Assembly: GCF_008370255.1 (NCBI RefSeq) | Contig: NZ_SEUI01000002.1 | Location: 320,266-384,265 of the forward strand | DNA: 64,000 bases | Origin: Pseudoalteromonas sp. FUC4 | GTDB lineage: Bacteria > Pseudomonadota > Gammaproteobacteria > Enterobacterales > Alteromonadaceae | Reading direction: 5' to 3' | Shown here: positions 16,394 through 25,700 of the stretch, piece by piece | Layout: every line of letters begins with the position of its first letter | How positions within the stretch are numbered: the first letter of the stretch is position 1 | Position numbers and translations under genes: made by a program | Notes under the pieces: generated by a model | What the model saw: the letters and a program-made list of their open reading frames with translations, nothing else | Database searches by the model: none | What the model was told of the DNA's origin: nothing

Positions 16394-16793
16394 CGTATTT
16401 CCTTAAATTGAAATTATCAGTCGCCATTGCTTGACGTAATAAATTGACACCAAACCAATACTTAATAGTTAAATAAAATTAATTTGGCGAGCGGAAAGTA
16501 TCATTTATTTATTAACATTAAATGAATAAAAAGGTACAGGAAGAAGGATTTTAATTAACTAAACTTCAACAAGTGAGCGATTTAACGAGGTTTGAGGATT
16601 TTACTGGGTATATACAAGAATTTACACGATGTTTACATGGTGTAGGCAAAAAATCTCGGTTACAAAAAATATATATAAAAATGAAAAAGCGGTAATAATA
16701 ATTATTACCGCTATCAATAATAGCTAAATATTAGGGATAAATATGTGGAAAGAAAATTAATAAGCCAACCAAACCGAGTTCTGATTAAGTGGC
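16394..16793. other. Intergenic region upstream of celG
   Basis: A/T-rich, no credible gene. It holds the celG promoter on the minus strand at its left end and the perfect palindromic terminator at 16684-16712 belonging to the small membrane protein gene on its right. Confidence 0.6.
16684..16712 (-). terminator. Terminator of the 116-residue membrane protein gene
   Basis: AGCGGTAATAAT, one A, then ATTATTACCGCT form a perfect 12-bp stem palindrome at 16688-16712. Read on the minus strand it is followed by TTTTT, so it fits termination of the gene at 16794-17144. Confidence 0.8.
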
Positions 16794-17144
16794 TTATTTT
16801 TTAGTAGGCAACGCTTTTCTGCCCAAACGGTATGCATCCATCATGCTCAGCACCCAAATTATAATCATTAAAGGTACATACTTATATTCAGCGAGTTGAG
16901 CGCAGGCGTCAGAAGGTTGTTGCGCGGCTTTTAATATGGCGGTAATCAACATGGGAATTTTTCCGTTTACAATTTCATTTGCAGTACACTGTGCAATCGC
17001 AAATATATCTTGAAAGGTTAAAATTAAAAGAACAGAGAATACACCCGCAAAAATAGCGCCTATAAGGTGTTTTTTTAAAGAAAAATGCCCCGCACCAGGA
17101 TAAACAATGGCGGTAAGTAAAGCAGCTTTTAGATCTTGTTTCAT
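16794..17144 (-). CDS. Small membrane protein of unknown function
   Basis: 116 residues with three hydrophobic segments (about 8-45 as two closely spaced passes, and 88-106). The opening ALLTAIVYPGAGHFSLKKHLIGAIFAGVF has the PGxGHF-LKK-G pattern seen in TM2-like and DUF6677-like membrane proteins, but I cannot assign a family firmly. Two cysteines (CTANE and DACAQ) lie in the loop between membrane segments and could form a disulfide. It is monocistronic, divergent from the hemolysin III-type gene. Confidence 0.72.
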   Translation of the reverse strand: MKQDLKAALLTAIVYPGAGHFSLKKHLIGAIFAGVFSVLLILTFQDIFAIAQCTANEIVNGKIPMLITAILKAAQQPSDACAQLAEYKYVPLMIIIWVLSMMDAYRLGRKALPTKK

Positions 17145-17329
17145 GGTTATTTCAGCTCGTAATATGTATTACACTAGACACCAATATAGTGAATTAATTC
17201 TCTTTAAAATCAAGTAAAAGCTAAAGTAGCGTATCAAATAAAGTTATTTAGAATTACTCACAGCTAAGATTGAAACCTTCAGCGTACAGTTGTACACTGA
17301 AATTAATTCCAATAGTGGTAGGAACAGTT

Positions 17330-17959
17330 ATGTCGTTAGAAGCGCCTTATTCCCGTAAAGAAGAGAAATTAAACGTAATCAGCCATGCACTCGGTATTAT
17401 ATTTGCCGCGTTTGTTATGTGGGATTTATTTAGCCAAGCCACCAGCACTAAAGCGTATATTAGTACTGCAATTTATGGCAGCAGCCTATTTGTGCTGTTT
17501 TTGTCATCCACTTTGTACCACGCCAGTATTCAACCGCGCTTAAGAGCCTTTTATAAAAAGTGCGATCACTGCGCCATATACTTATTAATTGCCGGCACCT
17601 ACACCCCCTTTTTATTAATCTCATTAACCGGTGCTTGGTCATGGGCAACACTTACATTTATATGGACTGTGGCACTGGCGGGCGTTGCGTACAAAGTATT
17701 TGTAAAAAACGGTAATAAAAAAATATCACTCGCCACCTACTTACTCATGGGTTGGTTTGCACTGGCTATTGTATATCCGCTTTATTCAAGTGTTGATGTA
17801 AAAGCACTTTACTGGCTACTTGCCGGCGGTATTTTTTATAGTTTAGGCACTTTTTTTTACAGTGCTAAAAGCACCCAATTTAGCCACGCTATTTGGCACT
17901 TATTTGTTATTGCTGGGTGTGTTTGTCATTATATTTCAATTAGTAATTATGTTTATTAA
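17330..17959 (+). CDS. Hemolysin III family (PAQR-type) membrane protein
   Basis: 209-residue seven-pass membrane protein of the PAQR/TrhA superfamily. Signature residues are present: SHALGIIFA in the first membrane segment, SSTLYHAS, KCDHCAIYLLIAGTYTPF, and the C-terminal SHAIWHLFVIAGCVCHY, which together supply the conserved Ser, Asp and His metal-site residues. In Escherichia coli a family member tunes membrane energetics and fluidity; haemolysis is not established for most members. An open frame reaches 17270, but the ATG at 17330 has AGGA seven bases upstream and gives the normal start, so it was chosen. Confidence 0.88.
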   Translation: MSLEAPYSRKEEKLNVISHALGIIFAAFVMWDLFSQATSTKAYISTAIYGSSLFVLFLSSTLYHASIQPRLRAFYKKCDHCAIYLLIAGTYTPFLLISLTGAWSWATLTFIWTVALAGVAYKVFVKNGNKKISLATYLLMGWFALAIVYPLYSSVDVKALYWLLAGGIFYSLGTFFYSAKSTQFSHAIWHLFVIAGCVCHYISISNYVY

Positions 17960-18053
17960 GCTGGTTAGGCTAATTAGAATGTTCTGGTTTGAGGTGTGAA
18001 TTCAGCCACTCGACAACATAAAATATTGATAATAATTGGCAAGGTATTTTACG

Positions 18054-18093
18054 GTGCCGGATGGCGCTTCGCTTATCCGACCTACACTGGCAC
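18054..18093. repeat. REP-like extragenic palindrome
   Basis: Between convergent genes, CGGAT (18058-18062) pairs with ATCCG (18075-18079), enclosing a GCG-CTT-CGC mini-hairpin, with outer GTGCC (18054) and GGCAC (18089-18093). The core resembles the gammaproteobacterial REP pattern that reads GCCGGAT...ATCCGACCTACA. It is distinctly more G/C-rich than its surroundings. Only one copy is visible in the window. The 68-codon frame across it (17996-18202) is not a gene. Confidence 0.6.
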
Positions 18094-18224
18094 TTACTCG
18101 CCTGTAATAATCTCAGTAACAAATGGGTCAGTCTTCCTTTTGACTAGGAAAAGAAGCAAGACCTGCCCAAAATTTTACGGTAATTATAATTATCGAAAAT
18201 AAGTATATAATCTATGGATAAAAA

Positions 18225-19319
18225 CTATGGGCATGCTCTATTTCTGCCATTTTTTTTAGCTATGTACAGTTGCTTATCTGCTTGTTTATATAAATCTTCA
18301 ATTGAGGTGTTTTCTTTATTCAATTCAGATAGACCTATACTGATAGTTGTACTCATCGTAATATTATTATAAGTAAAAACTTTATCTTCTATAATTCTAC
18401 GTATTTTTTCTGTAATCACCTTTGCTCCATCAAGTGAAGTGTCATTGAGTAAAATAGTAAACTCTTCTCCACCAACACGAGCAAAAACATCACTTTTCCC
18501 TATGTTTTTTTCTATTTCTTTTACTACATTTATTAAAATAAAATCGCCCACTTGATGTCCATAATTATCATTGATATTTTTAAAGTAATCTATATCAATC
18601 ATTAAAAGTGAAAGCTGTTTTTTCTCTCTAGCTGCTATAGCTATTAATTTTTGGGACATTTCAAAAAAATAACGTCGATTATATATGTTTGTTAGCTCAT
18701 CAATCATCGATAAATGATGCAGTTTATTAACGCTTTTCTCCAAATCATCATGAGCCTGAATACTCGATAAACGACTACTGTATATAGCTTCTGAAAGTAG
18801 CATAGTAGCGGGTATATAAATAAGTGTTAATACAATCAAACTAATATGGTGATGTTCACCGTAGTAAATCATAATGAAAATTTGAGGAATAATCATTGAA
18901 AAGAAAAAAATCAAATATGCCTTATAAAGTGATGACATAGATAATGCCGCAGCCGTTATAATCCCTATAATCATAACAAAAACAACTAATTCATACGGTT
19001 GAGGCGCATACAAAATGGATAAAATAGAAGACATTGTCCACATAATGGCTTGGAATACGTTAGAAATAATGAAGTATATTTCATTTTTTTGTATTCCTTC
19101 TTGGTTTTTTGTTCTTAAATATTTTTTAAAACTTTTTGCATTATAAAAACGACACGTAGCTAATAATGTTTGAAAAATAAACCAAATAATTAAGATATTA
19201 AATGGTATATATTTAATAAACACACCAATATAAGCAAGAGAAACGATTAACATAGCAATCATAGCTCTTGGTGTTTGCTCAACTAAACTTTCTATAAGTT
19301 TAGGATGGACGGTTAACAT
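18225..19319 (-). CDS. Membrane-bound diguanylate cyclase (GGDEF)
   Basis: 364-residue c-di-GMP synthase. The N-terminal ~190 residues form about six membrane helices without a recognised sensor name. A short coiled linker (EKSVNKLHHLSMIDELTNIYNRRYF) leads into a full GGDEF domain with DIDYFKNINDNYGHQVGD and an active-site GGEEF (ARVGGEEF). No clear RxxD inhibitory site is seen ahead of GGEEF. The gene stands beside a broken EAL fragment at 19336-19536, so the locus may once have held a larger c-di-GMP module. A/T-rich codon use compared with neighbours. Confidence 0.92.
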   Translation of the reverse strand: MLTVHPKLIESLVEQTPRAMIAMLIVSLAYIGVFIKYIPFNILIIWFIFQTLLATCRFYNAKSFKKYLRTKNQEGIQKNEIYFIISNVFQAIMWTMSSILSILYAPQPYELVVFVMIIGIITAAALSMSSLYKAYLIFFFSMIIPQIFIMIYYGEHHHISLIVLTLIYIPATMLLSEAIYSSRLSSIQAHDDLEKSVNKLHHLSMIDELTNIYNRRYFFEMSQKLIAIAAREKKQLSLLMIDIDYFKNINDNYGHQVGDFILINVVKEIEKNIGKSDVFARVGGEEFTILLNDTSLDGAKVITEKIRRIIEDKVFTYNNITMSTTISIGLSELNKENTSIEDLYKQADKQLYIAKKNGRNRACP

Positions 19320-19335
19320 ATTATTCCCTGATTTT

Positions 19336-19536
19336 TCATTCTAAAGCTCCTTTTACACTAATGTTATTAGCTAATCTCGGTTGTACAAAGTAGCCAACTA
19401 GCAATAGACTTCTAATCATTAACCCGCGTAGAAATATCACTGGCAGATATCTAGCAATGCCATAACCTTGTGCTAATTCAGAGTCAAGTATCAACAGCTC
19501 CGTATCACGATCAATAATTTCTACACCTTCAAGCAT
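19336..19536 (-). pseudogene. Remnant of an EAL-domain C-terminus
   Basis: The 66-codon frame begins MLEGVEIIDRDTELLIL and continues DSELAQGYGIARYLPV. This matches the last conserved part of EAL phosphodiesterase domains (AEGVET...ELAQGYGIARPMP). The homology covers only the first ~33 codons; after that the sequence is unrelated, and stops close the frame upstream. None of the catalytic EAL residues are present. I read it as a decayed fragment rather than a functional gene. It lies 16 bases upstream of the GGDEF gene on the same strand. Confidence 0.6.
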
Positions 19537-19725
19537 GGGAAATTCATCCTAATTAATCAGCATGCTACGTAAAAAAACTAGCCTATCTTAATCAAGCTCG
19601 CGGGTAAAAGTAGACAACGATACTATTTTTAATAGAATCGAAGAGTCGTTTGCAAAAATGAAAAAGTTTATAGCGTATAATTATCACAGTTAGAATATAC
19701 CACCATAAAATACCGTATAAAATAT

Positions 19726-19752
19726 AATAATAAATAATAAATAATAAATAAC
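19726..19752. repeat. Heptanucleotide tandem repeat (AATAATA)
   Basis: Nearly four copies of AATAATA in perfect phase at 19726-19752. It lies in a low-complexity 85-codon frame that I do not accept as a gene. Such repeats can vary in length by slippage; no effect on a neighbour is evident. Confidence 0.7.
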
Positions 19753-19849
19753 TATTACTGCTTTTAGTTTGTATAAGCATAGTTGGTTGACAATTAACGT
19801 TAAGCATTCCTAAACCAGTTACTACAACATTGATTTTGGCTGAGTACAT

Positions 19850-20332
19850 TAAAACACCTGATTTGAAATGAGATTTATAACAAATATGTTCTCATCGGAT
19901 GCCAGCTCACAGTGTGAAAAGCAGCTCAATAATTCTAATTACTTTATACCTTTAGCAACTGAGAAGTTTAAATTCTGTACCTATTAATACATCAACTAAC
20001 AAATATCAATTAGATATTGATTCAACAAGCTCTGCTAGCTTGCCTTTGTTAGGGGTTGAAAAAGATAGAATAACAGTCACGCCATTATTTAAACGCTTCC
20101 AGCTAAGCGTTTCACCTTGTGAATTAATGATAGCAAAAGACTATTATTTGAATGCAGGTCAGCTCCATCATAAAGTTTCATACTAAGCACCTCCACGCAC
20201 TGTTTGTTTTTCGTTCAACACAACTGTATCGAAAAACTCGAGACGCTTTCTATGTGATTATCAAATTTTAACTCCACATGTTACGGTTCAACAACATACG
20301 TTTATGATACTGATTCTCCCATAATAATCATG
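19850..20332. other. Gene-poor interval containing an IS110 remnant
   Basis: No intact gene on either strand. The centre (19990-20181) is the decayed transposase start described separately; the flanks hold no recognisable inverted repeats or terminator. Confidence 0.5.
19990..20181 (-). pseudogene. Degenerate N-terminus of an IS110-family transposase
   Basis: From the ATG at 20181 the minus strand reads MKLYDGADLHSNNSLLL, the usual MKLYxGxDLHSNN start of IS110-type transposases, preceded by GGAGG. The homology then passes to another frame (FAIINSQGETLSWKRLNNG, then ELVESISN), where a TGA at 20008-20006 replaces the expected Trp of the NWYWLVD motif, and YLLVD follows. So at least one frameshift and one nonsense change are visible within about 65 codons, and the rest of the element is missing. 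It is an old insertion sequence fossil. Confidence 0.6.
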
Positions 20333-20644
20333 TCACTCCCATCGGCACTCGCGCATATTCACTTTGTCATTTTTAAACAATACGCCTTCTGATAATAACT
20401 TTTCGCGTTGTTCTTGATATTTATCACTTCCTTCGGGGAATGATATTTTACCTTGGCTATTCACTACCCTGTGCCAAGGTATAACCGAGTCGTTTGGCAT
20501 CATTTTTAATAAGCGCCCCACCAACCGTGAGTTTTGAGGGTAACCCGCAAGAGCTGCAACTTGCCCGTAGCTTGCCACTTTACCTATTGGTATGCCTGCG
20601 ATAACAGTATAAATAAGTGTTTCTTTATCAATATCAGCATTCAT
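20333..20644 (-). CDS. Alkyltransferase-like (ATL/MGMT-family) DNA base-flipping protein
   Basis: 103 residues, the size of ATL proteins. The helix-turn-helix part IPIGKVASYGQVAALAGYPQNSRLVGRLLK and the active-site loop IPWHRVVNSQGKISFP are typical. The alkyl acceptor Cys of true methyltransferases (PCHR) is Trp here (PWHR), so it should recognise and flip alkylated guanine and hand it to nucleotide excision repair rather than repair it. Its start overlaps the end of the LysR gene by 11 bases, so the two are probably co-transcribed. Confidence 0.9.
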   Translation of the reverse strand: MNADIDKETLIYTVIAGIPIGKVASYGQVAALAGYPQNSRLVGRLLKMMPNDSVIPWHRVVNSQGKISFPEGSDKYQEQREKLLSEGVLFKNDKVNMRECRWE

Positions 20645-21530
20645 TTAAATACGCCTCACTAAGTACTTTAAATTGCTCCCAAATAGTGCGCGCTACAGGG
20701 CCGTGGTGTACTGCATGCTGCCTGAAGGCTCTAATTTGTGCACTAAATTTATGCTCTCGGTCAGTTATGTGTATTTCTTGAAGTAAGCCTGCTTTAATTT
20801 CGGGTGCACAATGCTCTAGGCTCATCATTGCCCAACCTGCGCCTGAGAGTAAAAATGATTTTAAGGTCGATACATCATCAATTTTCATCATGGCTGAGCC
20901 TTTTGAGTACGATAGCCTGTCGCTGTCGATACTCAAGTCACTTTCAAACATGGCTAAACACGGATACGTTTGTAGTTCGCTATAGGTTAGCTTTTGAGGA
21001 AGTACGCCTTTAGCGCTCACAATGCCAATATCGAGCCTGCCTATAGGTACGCTTTCTAAATCGCCTGTCGCATGAAATAAATCAAACCACGGGCCAATGC
21101 CTAATTCGGCTTGTCCACTATTTACTTGCTCTAACGAAATAAAACGCTTCCCGCTTGTTAAACTAAATTCGGTGCTGGTAAACAACCTAAAAGTATTACT
21201 TATGATCTCATTGTAACTCTGCGTATGGCAAAGTTGTTCGTAACAAATTCTAAATTGGGGTTCATTACCGAGTGCCAATTCTTTAGCAAGCTGTGCTAGC
21301 TCGTCGTTGGCATGAAGAAGTTGCTGCGCCTCGCGGTGAAAAATACGCCCTTTTTCAGTAAGCTGTAATCGGTACTTACTTCTGTCTAGTAACTCAAACC
21401 CTATTTTTTCTTCTAGATTTTTAATAGCGAGTGTAAGCGCGGGCTGCGTTTTATGTAGCTTTAGTGCTGCCCCGCTTAAGCTTGCGCTTTGCACTATGGC
21501 ATCTAAAATTATTAATTGATTCAGCTTCAT
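20634..21530 (-). CDS. LysR-family transcriptional regulator
   Basis: 298 residues. The N-terminal winged helix-turn-helix (MKLNQLIILDAIVQSASLSGAALKLHKTQPALTLAIKNLEEKIGFELLDRS) is followed by a type-2 periplasmic-binding-like effector domain. It is transcribed divergently from the RND efflux pair at 21653-25806, 122 bases away, and probably controls it. The effector is unknown. Downstream it overlaps the ATL gene. Confidence 0.92.
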   Translation of the reverse strand: MKLNQLIILDAIVQSASLSGAALKLHKTQPALTLAIKNLEEKIGFELLDRSKYRLQLTEKGRIFHREAQQLLHANDELAQLAKELALGNEPQFRICYEQLCHTQSYNEIISNTFRLFTSTEFSLTSGKRFISLEQVNSGQAELGIGPWFDLFHATGDLESVPIGRLDIGIVSAKGVLPQKLTYSELQTYPCLAMFESDLSIDSDRLSYSKGSAMMKIDDVSTLKSFLLSGAGWAMMSLEHCAPEIKAGLLQEIHITDREHKFSAQIRAFRQHAVHHGPVARTIWEQFKVLSEAYLNEC

Positions 21531-21548
21531 ATAGCACTCTGCAACATT

Positions 21549-21617
21549 ATAAGTAAAACTTATTGAGTTTCTAAAATTTAATGATTTTTATTTTATATGT
21601 TTGCAGCGTATGCTGCA
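21549..21617. promoter_or_regulatory. Two inverted repeats in the LysR/RND divergent promoter region
   Basis: ATAAGT-AAA-ACTTAT at 21549-21563 and TGCAGC-GTAT-GCTGCA at 21602-21617 are perfect dyads within the 122-base region shared by the two promoters. The first has a LysR-box look; either may be the regulator's operator. No direct proof from sequence. Confidence 0.4.
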
Positions 21618-21652
21618 CTTAATTATTTTGCCATCATTGCAACGGAGAAGAC

Positions 21653-22735
21653 ATGAAACTCTTTCGTCTATGTTTTTTAACTACGACTTTATTAAGCTTA
21701 ATAGCCTGTTCTGAGCCAGAACAACAAGTTAAAGAAGAGCCCATTCGCCCTGTTAAACTATTCAACATAGGTCATGATTCTCAAACTAACATTCGCAGCT
21801 TTCCTGCTGAAGTTGTTGCAAACCAAGGCTCTTACCTTGCTTTTAGGGTAAACGGCGAACTTATTAAGTTTCCTGTGCTTGCTGGTGAACACGTTGAAAA
21901 AGGTGATTTATTAGCAAAACTGGACCCAGAAGATTTTCAGTTGCAGTTTGACGAGCGCAAAGCGCGTTTTGAATTGGCAAAATCACAACTTGGCCGCATT
22001 GAGCAATTGTTTGAGAAAAAAATCACCAGCCAATCAGAATTAGATCAAGCCACTGCTAATATGCAAATTGCTGAATCTGCATTTAAAATTGCACAAACAA
22101 ACCTTGAGTACAGCGAGCTACGCGCTCCATTTTCAGGCACAGTTGCAAAAGTATTTGTTAAAAACTTTGAAAACATTCAAGCCAAACAAAATATATTACG
22201 CTTAGAAACACGCGATTTAATGGATGTAGAAATCCAGGTTCCTGAAAAAATAGTCGCTCGTTTTCAAAAAGGCACTGATTACCACCCCACAGTAAAATTC
22301 GATGGCTTTGACAATAAAGAATACACACTTGATATTAAAGAGTGGGATACCCAAGCAGATCCTGCAACGCTTACCTATAAAGTTGTATTTTCGCTACCAG
22401 TACCTGAGGATTTTAATTTACTAGCGGGTATGACGGGCAGTGTATTTATTGATTTAAGTAAAGTAACTCGCTCGCAAGTGTCTTACACAATACTGCCAAT
22501 TGAATCAGTGTTTTCTGAACCTCAAGAATCTATTAAAGATAATGCCTACGTGTGGCTTTTTGATTCAGAAACTAGCCAAGTACATAAACAAGCAGTAAAA
22601 ATTGGCCAGCTACACCGCGATGGTATTGAGGTGTTAAGTGGTATTAAAGAAGGCCAAATTGTTGTTTCTGCCGGTGTGCACTCACTAAAAGAAGGCATGA
22701 AAGTAAGAGCATGGAATAAAGAGCGAGGCTTATAA
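21653..22735 (+). CDS. RND efflux pump periplasmic adaptor (membrane fusion protein)
   Basis: 360-residue lipoprotein adaptor that links an inner-membrane RND pump to an outer-membrane channel. The signal ends in a lipobox (LIAC, Cys19). The biotinyl-lipoyl-like half motifs (GSYLAFRVNGELIKFPVLAGEHVEKGDLLAKLDPEDF and LEYSELRAPFSGTVAKV) flank a helical hairpin (residues ~95-150), followed by beta-barrel and membrane-proximal domains. It is the first gene of a two-gene operon, two bases before the pump gene. No outer-membrane partner gene is adjacent, so a shared TolC is expected. Confidence 0.92.
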   Translation: MKLFRLCFLTTTLLSLIACSEPEQQVKEEPIRPVKLFNIGHDSQTNIRSFPAEVVANQGSYLAFRVNGELIKFPVLAGEHVEKGDLLAKLDPEDFQLQFDERKARFELAKSQLGRIEQLFEKKITSQSELDQATANMQIAESAFKIAQTNLEYSELRAPFSGTVAKVFVKNFENIQAKQNILRLETRDLMDVEIQVPEKIVARFQKGTDYHPTVKFDGFDNKEYTLDIKEWDTQADPATLTYKVVFSLPVPEDFNLLAGMTGSVFIDLSKVTRSQVSYTILPIESVFSEPQESIKDNAYVWLFDSETSQVHKQAVKIGQLHRDGIEVLSGIKEGQIVVSAGVHSLKEGMKVRAWNKERGL

Positions 22736-22737
22736 TT

Positions 22738-25700
22738 ATGAGCTTTGCACAACTCTCCATAGAGAAAAAAGTAATCAGTTGGATGTTTACACTGCTGCTA
22801 TTAATTGGCGGTACCGTGTCGTATTTTGACTTAGGGCAATTAGAAGACCCTGAGTTTACGCTTAAAAAAGCCATGGTTATTACTATGTACCCTGGCGCGT
22901 CGCCGCAACAAGTTGAAGAAGAAGTAACTTTTCCTCTTGAAAATGCGATTCAGCAATTACCGTATGTTGATTACGTTACATCTATTTCGTCTAACGGTAA
23001 GTCGCAAATTTCGGTAGAAATGAAAAGCACTTATCGAAAAGAGCAACTTCGCCAAATTTGGGATGAAATGCGTCGTAAAATTAACGACCTTTCCCCTTCG
23101 CTTCCCAGCGGCGTTTACCCTAGCACTATTTTAGATGACTTTGCCGATGTTTACGGTGTTATGTATTCGGTAACCGGTGATGGCTACTCATATGACGAAC
23201 TTAAGGACTACGTCGACTTTTTAAAGCGCGAACTAGTCTTGGTTAAAGGTGTAAGTAAAGTAACGGTTGCAGGTGAGCAACAACCGCAAGTAATGGTTGA
23301 AGTATCAACGCGTAAATTGGCTCAACTAGGTATTGCACCAAGTCATATATTTCAGTTACTGCAGTCGCAAAATACGGTTTCTAATGCGGGTAAAATTCGC
23401 GTGGGCGATGAGTCAATTCGCTTGCACCCTACTGGCGAATTTAAAGATGTAAAAGAGCTCGAAACGCTATTAATTTCAAAACCTGGTGCAAGTGAGCTTA
23501 TTTATTTAGGCGACGTAGCAAAGGTTTACAGAGAGTACGCAGAAGTACCTAACAATGTTATTCGTTATAACTCTCAGCAAGCTTTGCTTATTGGCGTGTC
23601 GTTTATGTCGGGAGTTAACGTGGTAGATGTGGGTAAACACATTGACGATCACTTAGCTTCACTTGAGTATCAACGCCCTCATGGCATTGACATAAATTCG
23701 GTATACAACCAACCTCAAGAGGTTCAAAAATCGGTTGATGGTTTTATTATCAGCTTACTTGAAGCTATTGCGATTGTTATTGTAGTACTGCTGTTATTTA
23801 TGGGTTTAAAAAGCGGTGTTTTAATTGGTGGTATTTTACTGCTTACTGTATTGGGTACGTTTATATTTATGAAGTTGTTTGCTATCGACTTGCAACGCAT
23901 ATCGCTTGGGGCACTTATTATTGCGCTTGGTATGCTGGTTGATAACGCAATAGTTGTAACCGAAGGGATACTAATCAACCTTAAACGTGGACAAACAAAA
24001 CTCAAAGCAGCGGTTAATATTGTTGAGCAAACAAAATGGCCCTTACTAGGTGCAACAGTTATTGCGGTTACTGCGTTTGCGCCAATTGGCTTAAGCTCTG
24101 ATGCCAGCGGTGAATTTGCCGGTAGCTTGTTTTGGGTGTTGTTTATTTCGCTTTTATTAAGTTGGATAACAGCCATTACGCTAACGCCATTTTTTGCCAA
24201 TTTAATGTTCAAAGAAAACGAGTTTAAAAACGAAGAAGGCCAAGATGATGAAGACCCATATAAAGGTTTTATTTTTAACGGTTACAAAGCGATTTTAGAT
24301 TTGGCGCTGCACTTTAGAAAAACCACGCTTATATTAATGGTTGTTTTACTGTGTACTGCAGTTGTTGGTTTTGGCTCTGTTAAACAATCGTTTTTTCCTG
24401 CCTCTAATACACCTATGTTTTATGTTGATTACTGGCAAGAGCAAGGATCTGATATTCGCTCAACCCTAGAGGGCGTTAAAAAACTTGAAGAGTTTTTGCA
24501 AAAAGAAGACCTTGTTGAAGAAGTAACAAGTACAACAGGCCAAGGCGCGCCACGCTTTATGCTTACCTACGCACCAGAAAAGTCATATCCCGCGTACGGG
24601 CAATTAATTATTCGTGTGGCCGACAGAGAAGCCGTAGCAACTGTAATGCAAACTGTACGTGATTACTCAAATAATCATGCGCTCTCTGCGCAGCTTAAAA
24701 TTAAGCCAATGGAAATTGGCCCCTCTACTGATGCAAAAATAGAAGCGCGTTTTTCAGGCCCTGATCCTGTTATTTTAAGACAATTGGCTGCTAAAGCTGA
24801 AGAGCTTATTGGTAATGATGATGGCGCATACAATATTCGTGATGACTGGCGTGCACGTACTAAAATGATTCGCCCACAGTTTAACGAGCAAAAGGCACGC
24901 CGCTTAGGTATTAGTAAATCTGACTTAGACAATGTATTACTAACAAGCTTATCGGGTAAACAAGTGGGCGTATATCGCGATGGTACACAATTGTTGCCTA
25001 TTATTGCCCGCTCTCCTGCTAACGAGCGCTTAAACGTGGAAAGCGTAAACGACCTTCAAATATACAGCCCAGTACTTGGTGTATTTGTACCAGTAACCCA
25101 AGTGGTAGACGAGTTTATTGTACAGTGGGAAGATAGCCTAATAATGCGCCGCGATCGCAAACGTACAATTACGATTATGGCCGATCACGATGTATTAGGG
25201 GATGAAACCCCTGCTAAACTATTTGCACGTATTCGCGGACCAATAGAAAACATGGAATTTCCGCGCGGTTACGAACTGGAATGGGGCGGCGAGTTTGAAT
25301 CTTCAAGCAAAGCTCAAAAAGCAATATTTGGCTCATTACCGCTGGGTTACTTAGCGATGTTTGCAGTAACCGTATTACTTTTTAACTCGCTTAAGCAACC
25401 ACTGGTTATTTGGGCAACGGTTCCGTTAGCTATTATCGGTGTAAGCGCGGGCTTGTTAGCTATGAATGCGCCGTTTAGTTTTATGGGACTACTTGGTTTA
25501 TTGAGCTTAAGCGGTATGCTTATTAAAAACGGTATTGTATTAGTTGATCAAATAAATCTCGAATTAAGGGAAGGTAAATCGCCTTATGAAGCCGTATTTG
25601 ACTCTGGTGTAAGCCGTGTACGACCGGTTGCAATGGCAGCTATAACCACTATTTTGGGTATGATCCCGCTGTTATTTGACGTGTTCTTCCAGTCAATGGC

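Noticed and set aside
17996..18202. 68-codon plus-strand frame
   Set aside because: It runs through a REP-like palindrome, has no ribosome binding site and no protein character.
19592..19849. 85-codon minus-strand frame
   Set aside because: Much of it translates an (AATAATA) repeat and A/T-rich sequence; no recognisable protein and no clear ribosome binding site.
23724..24212. 162-codon minus-strand frame
   Set aside because: Antisense of membrane helices of the RND pump; isoleucine/serine-rich shadow.
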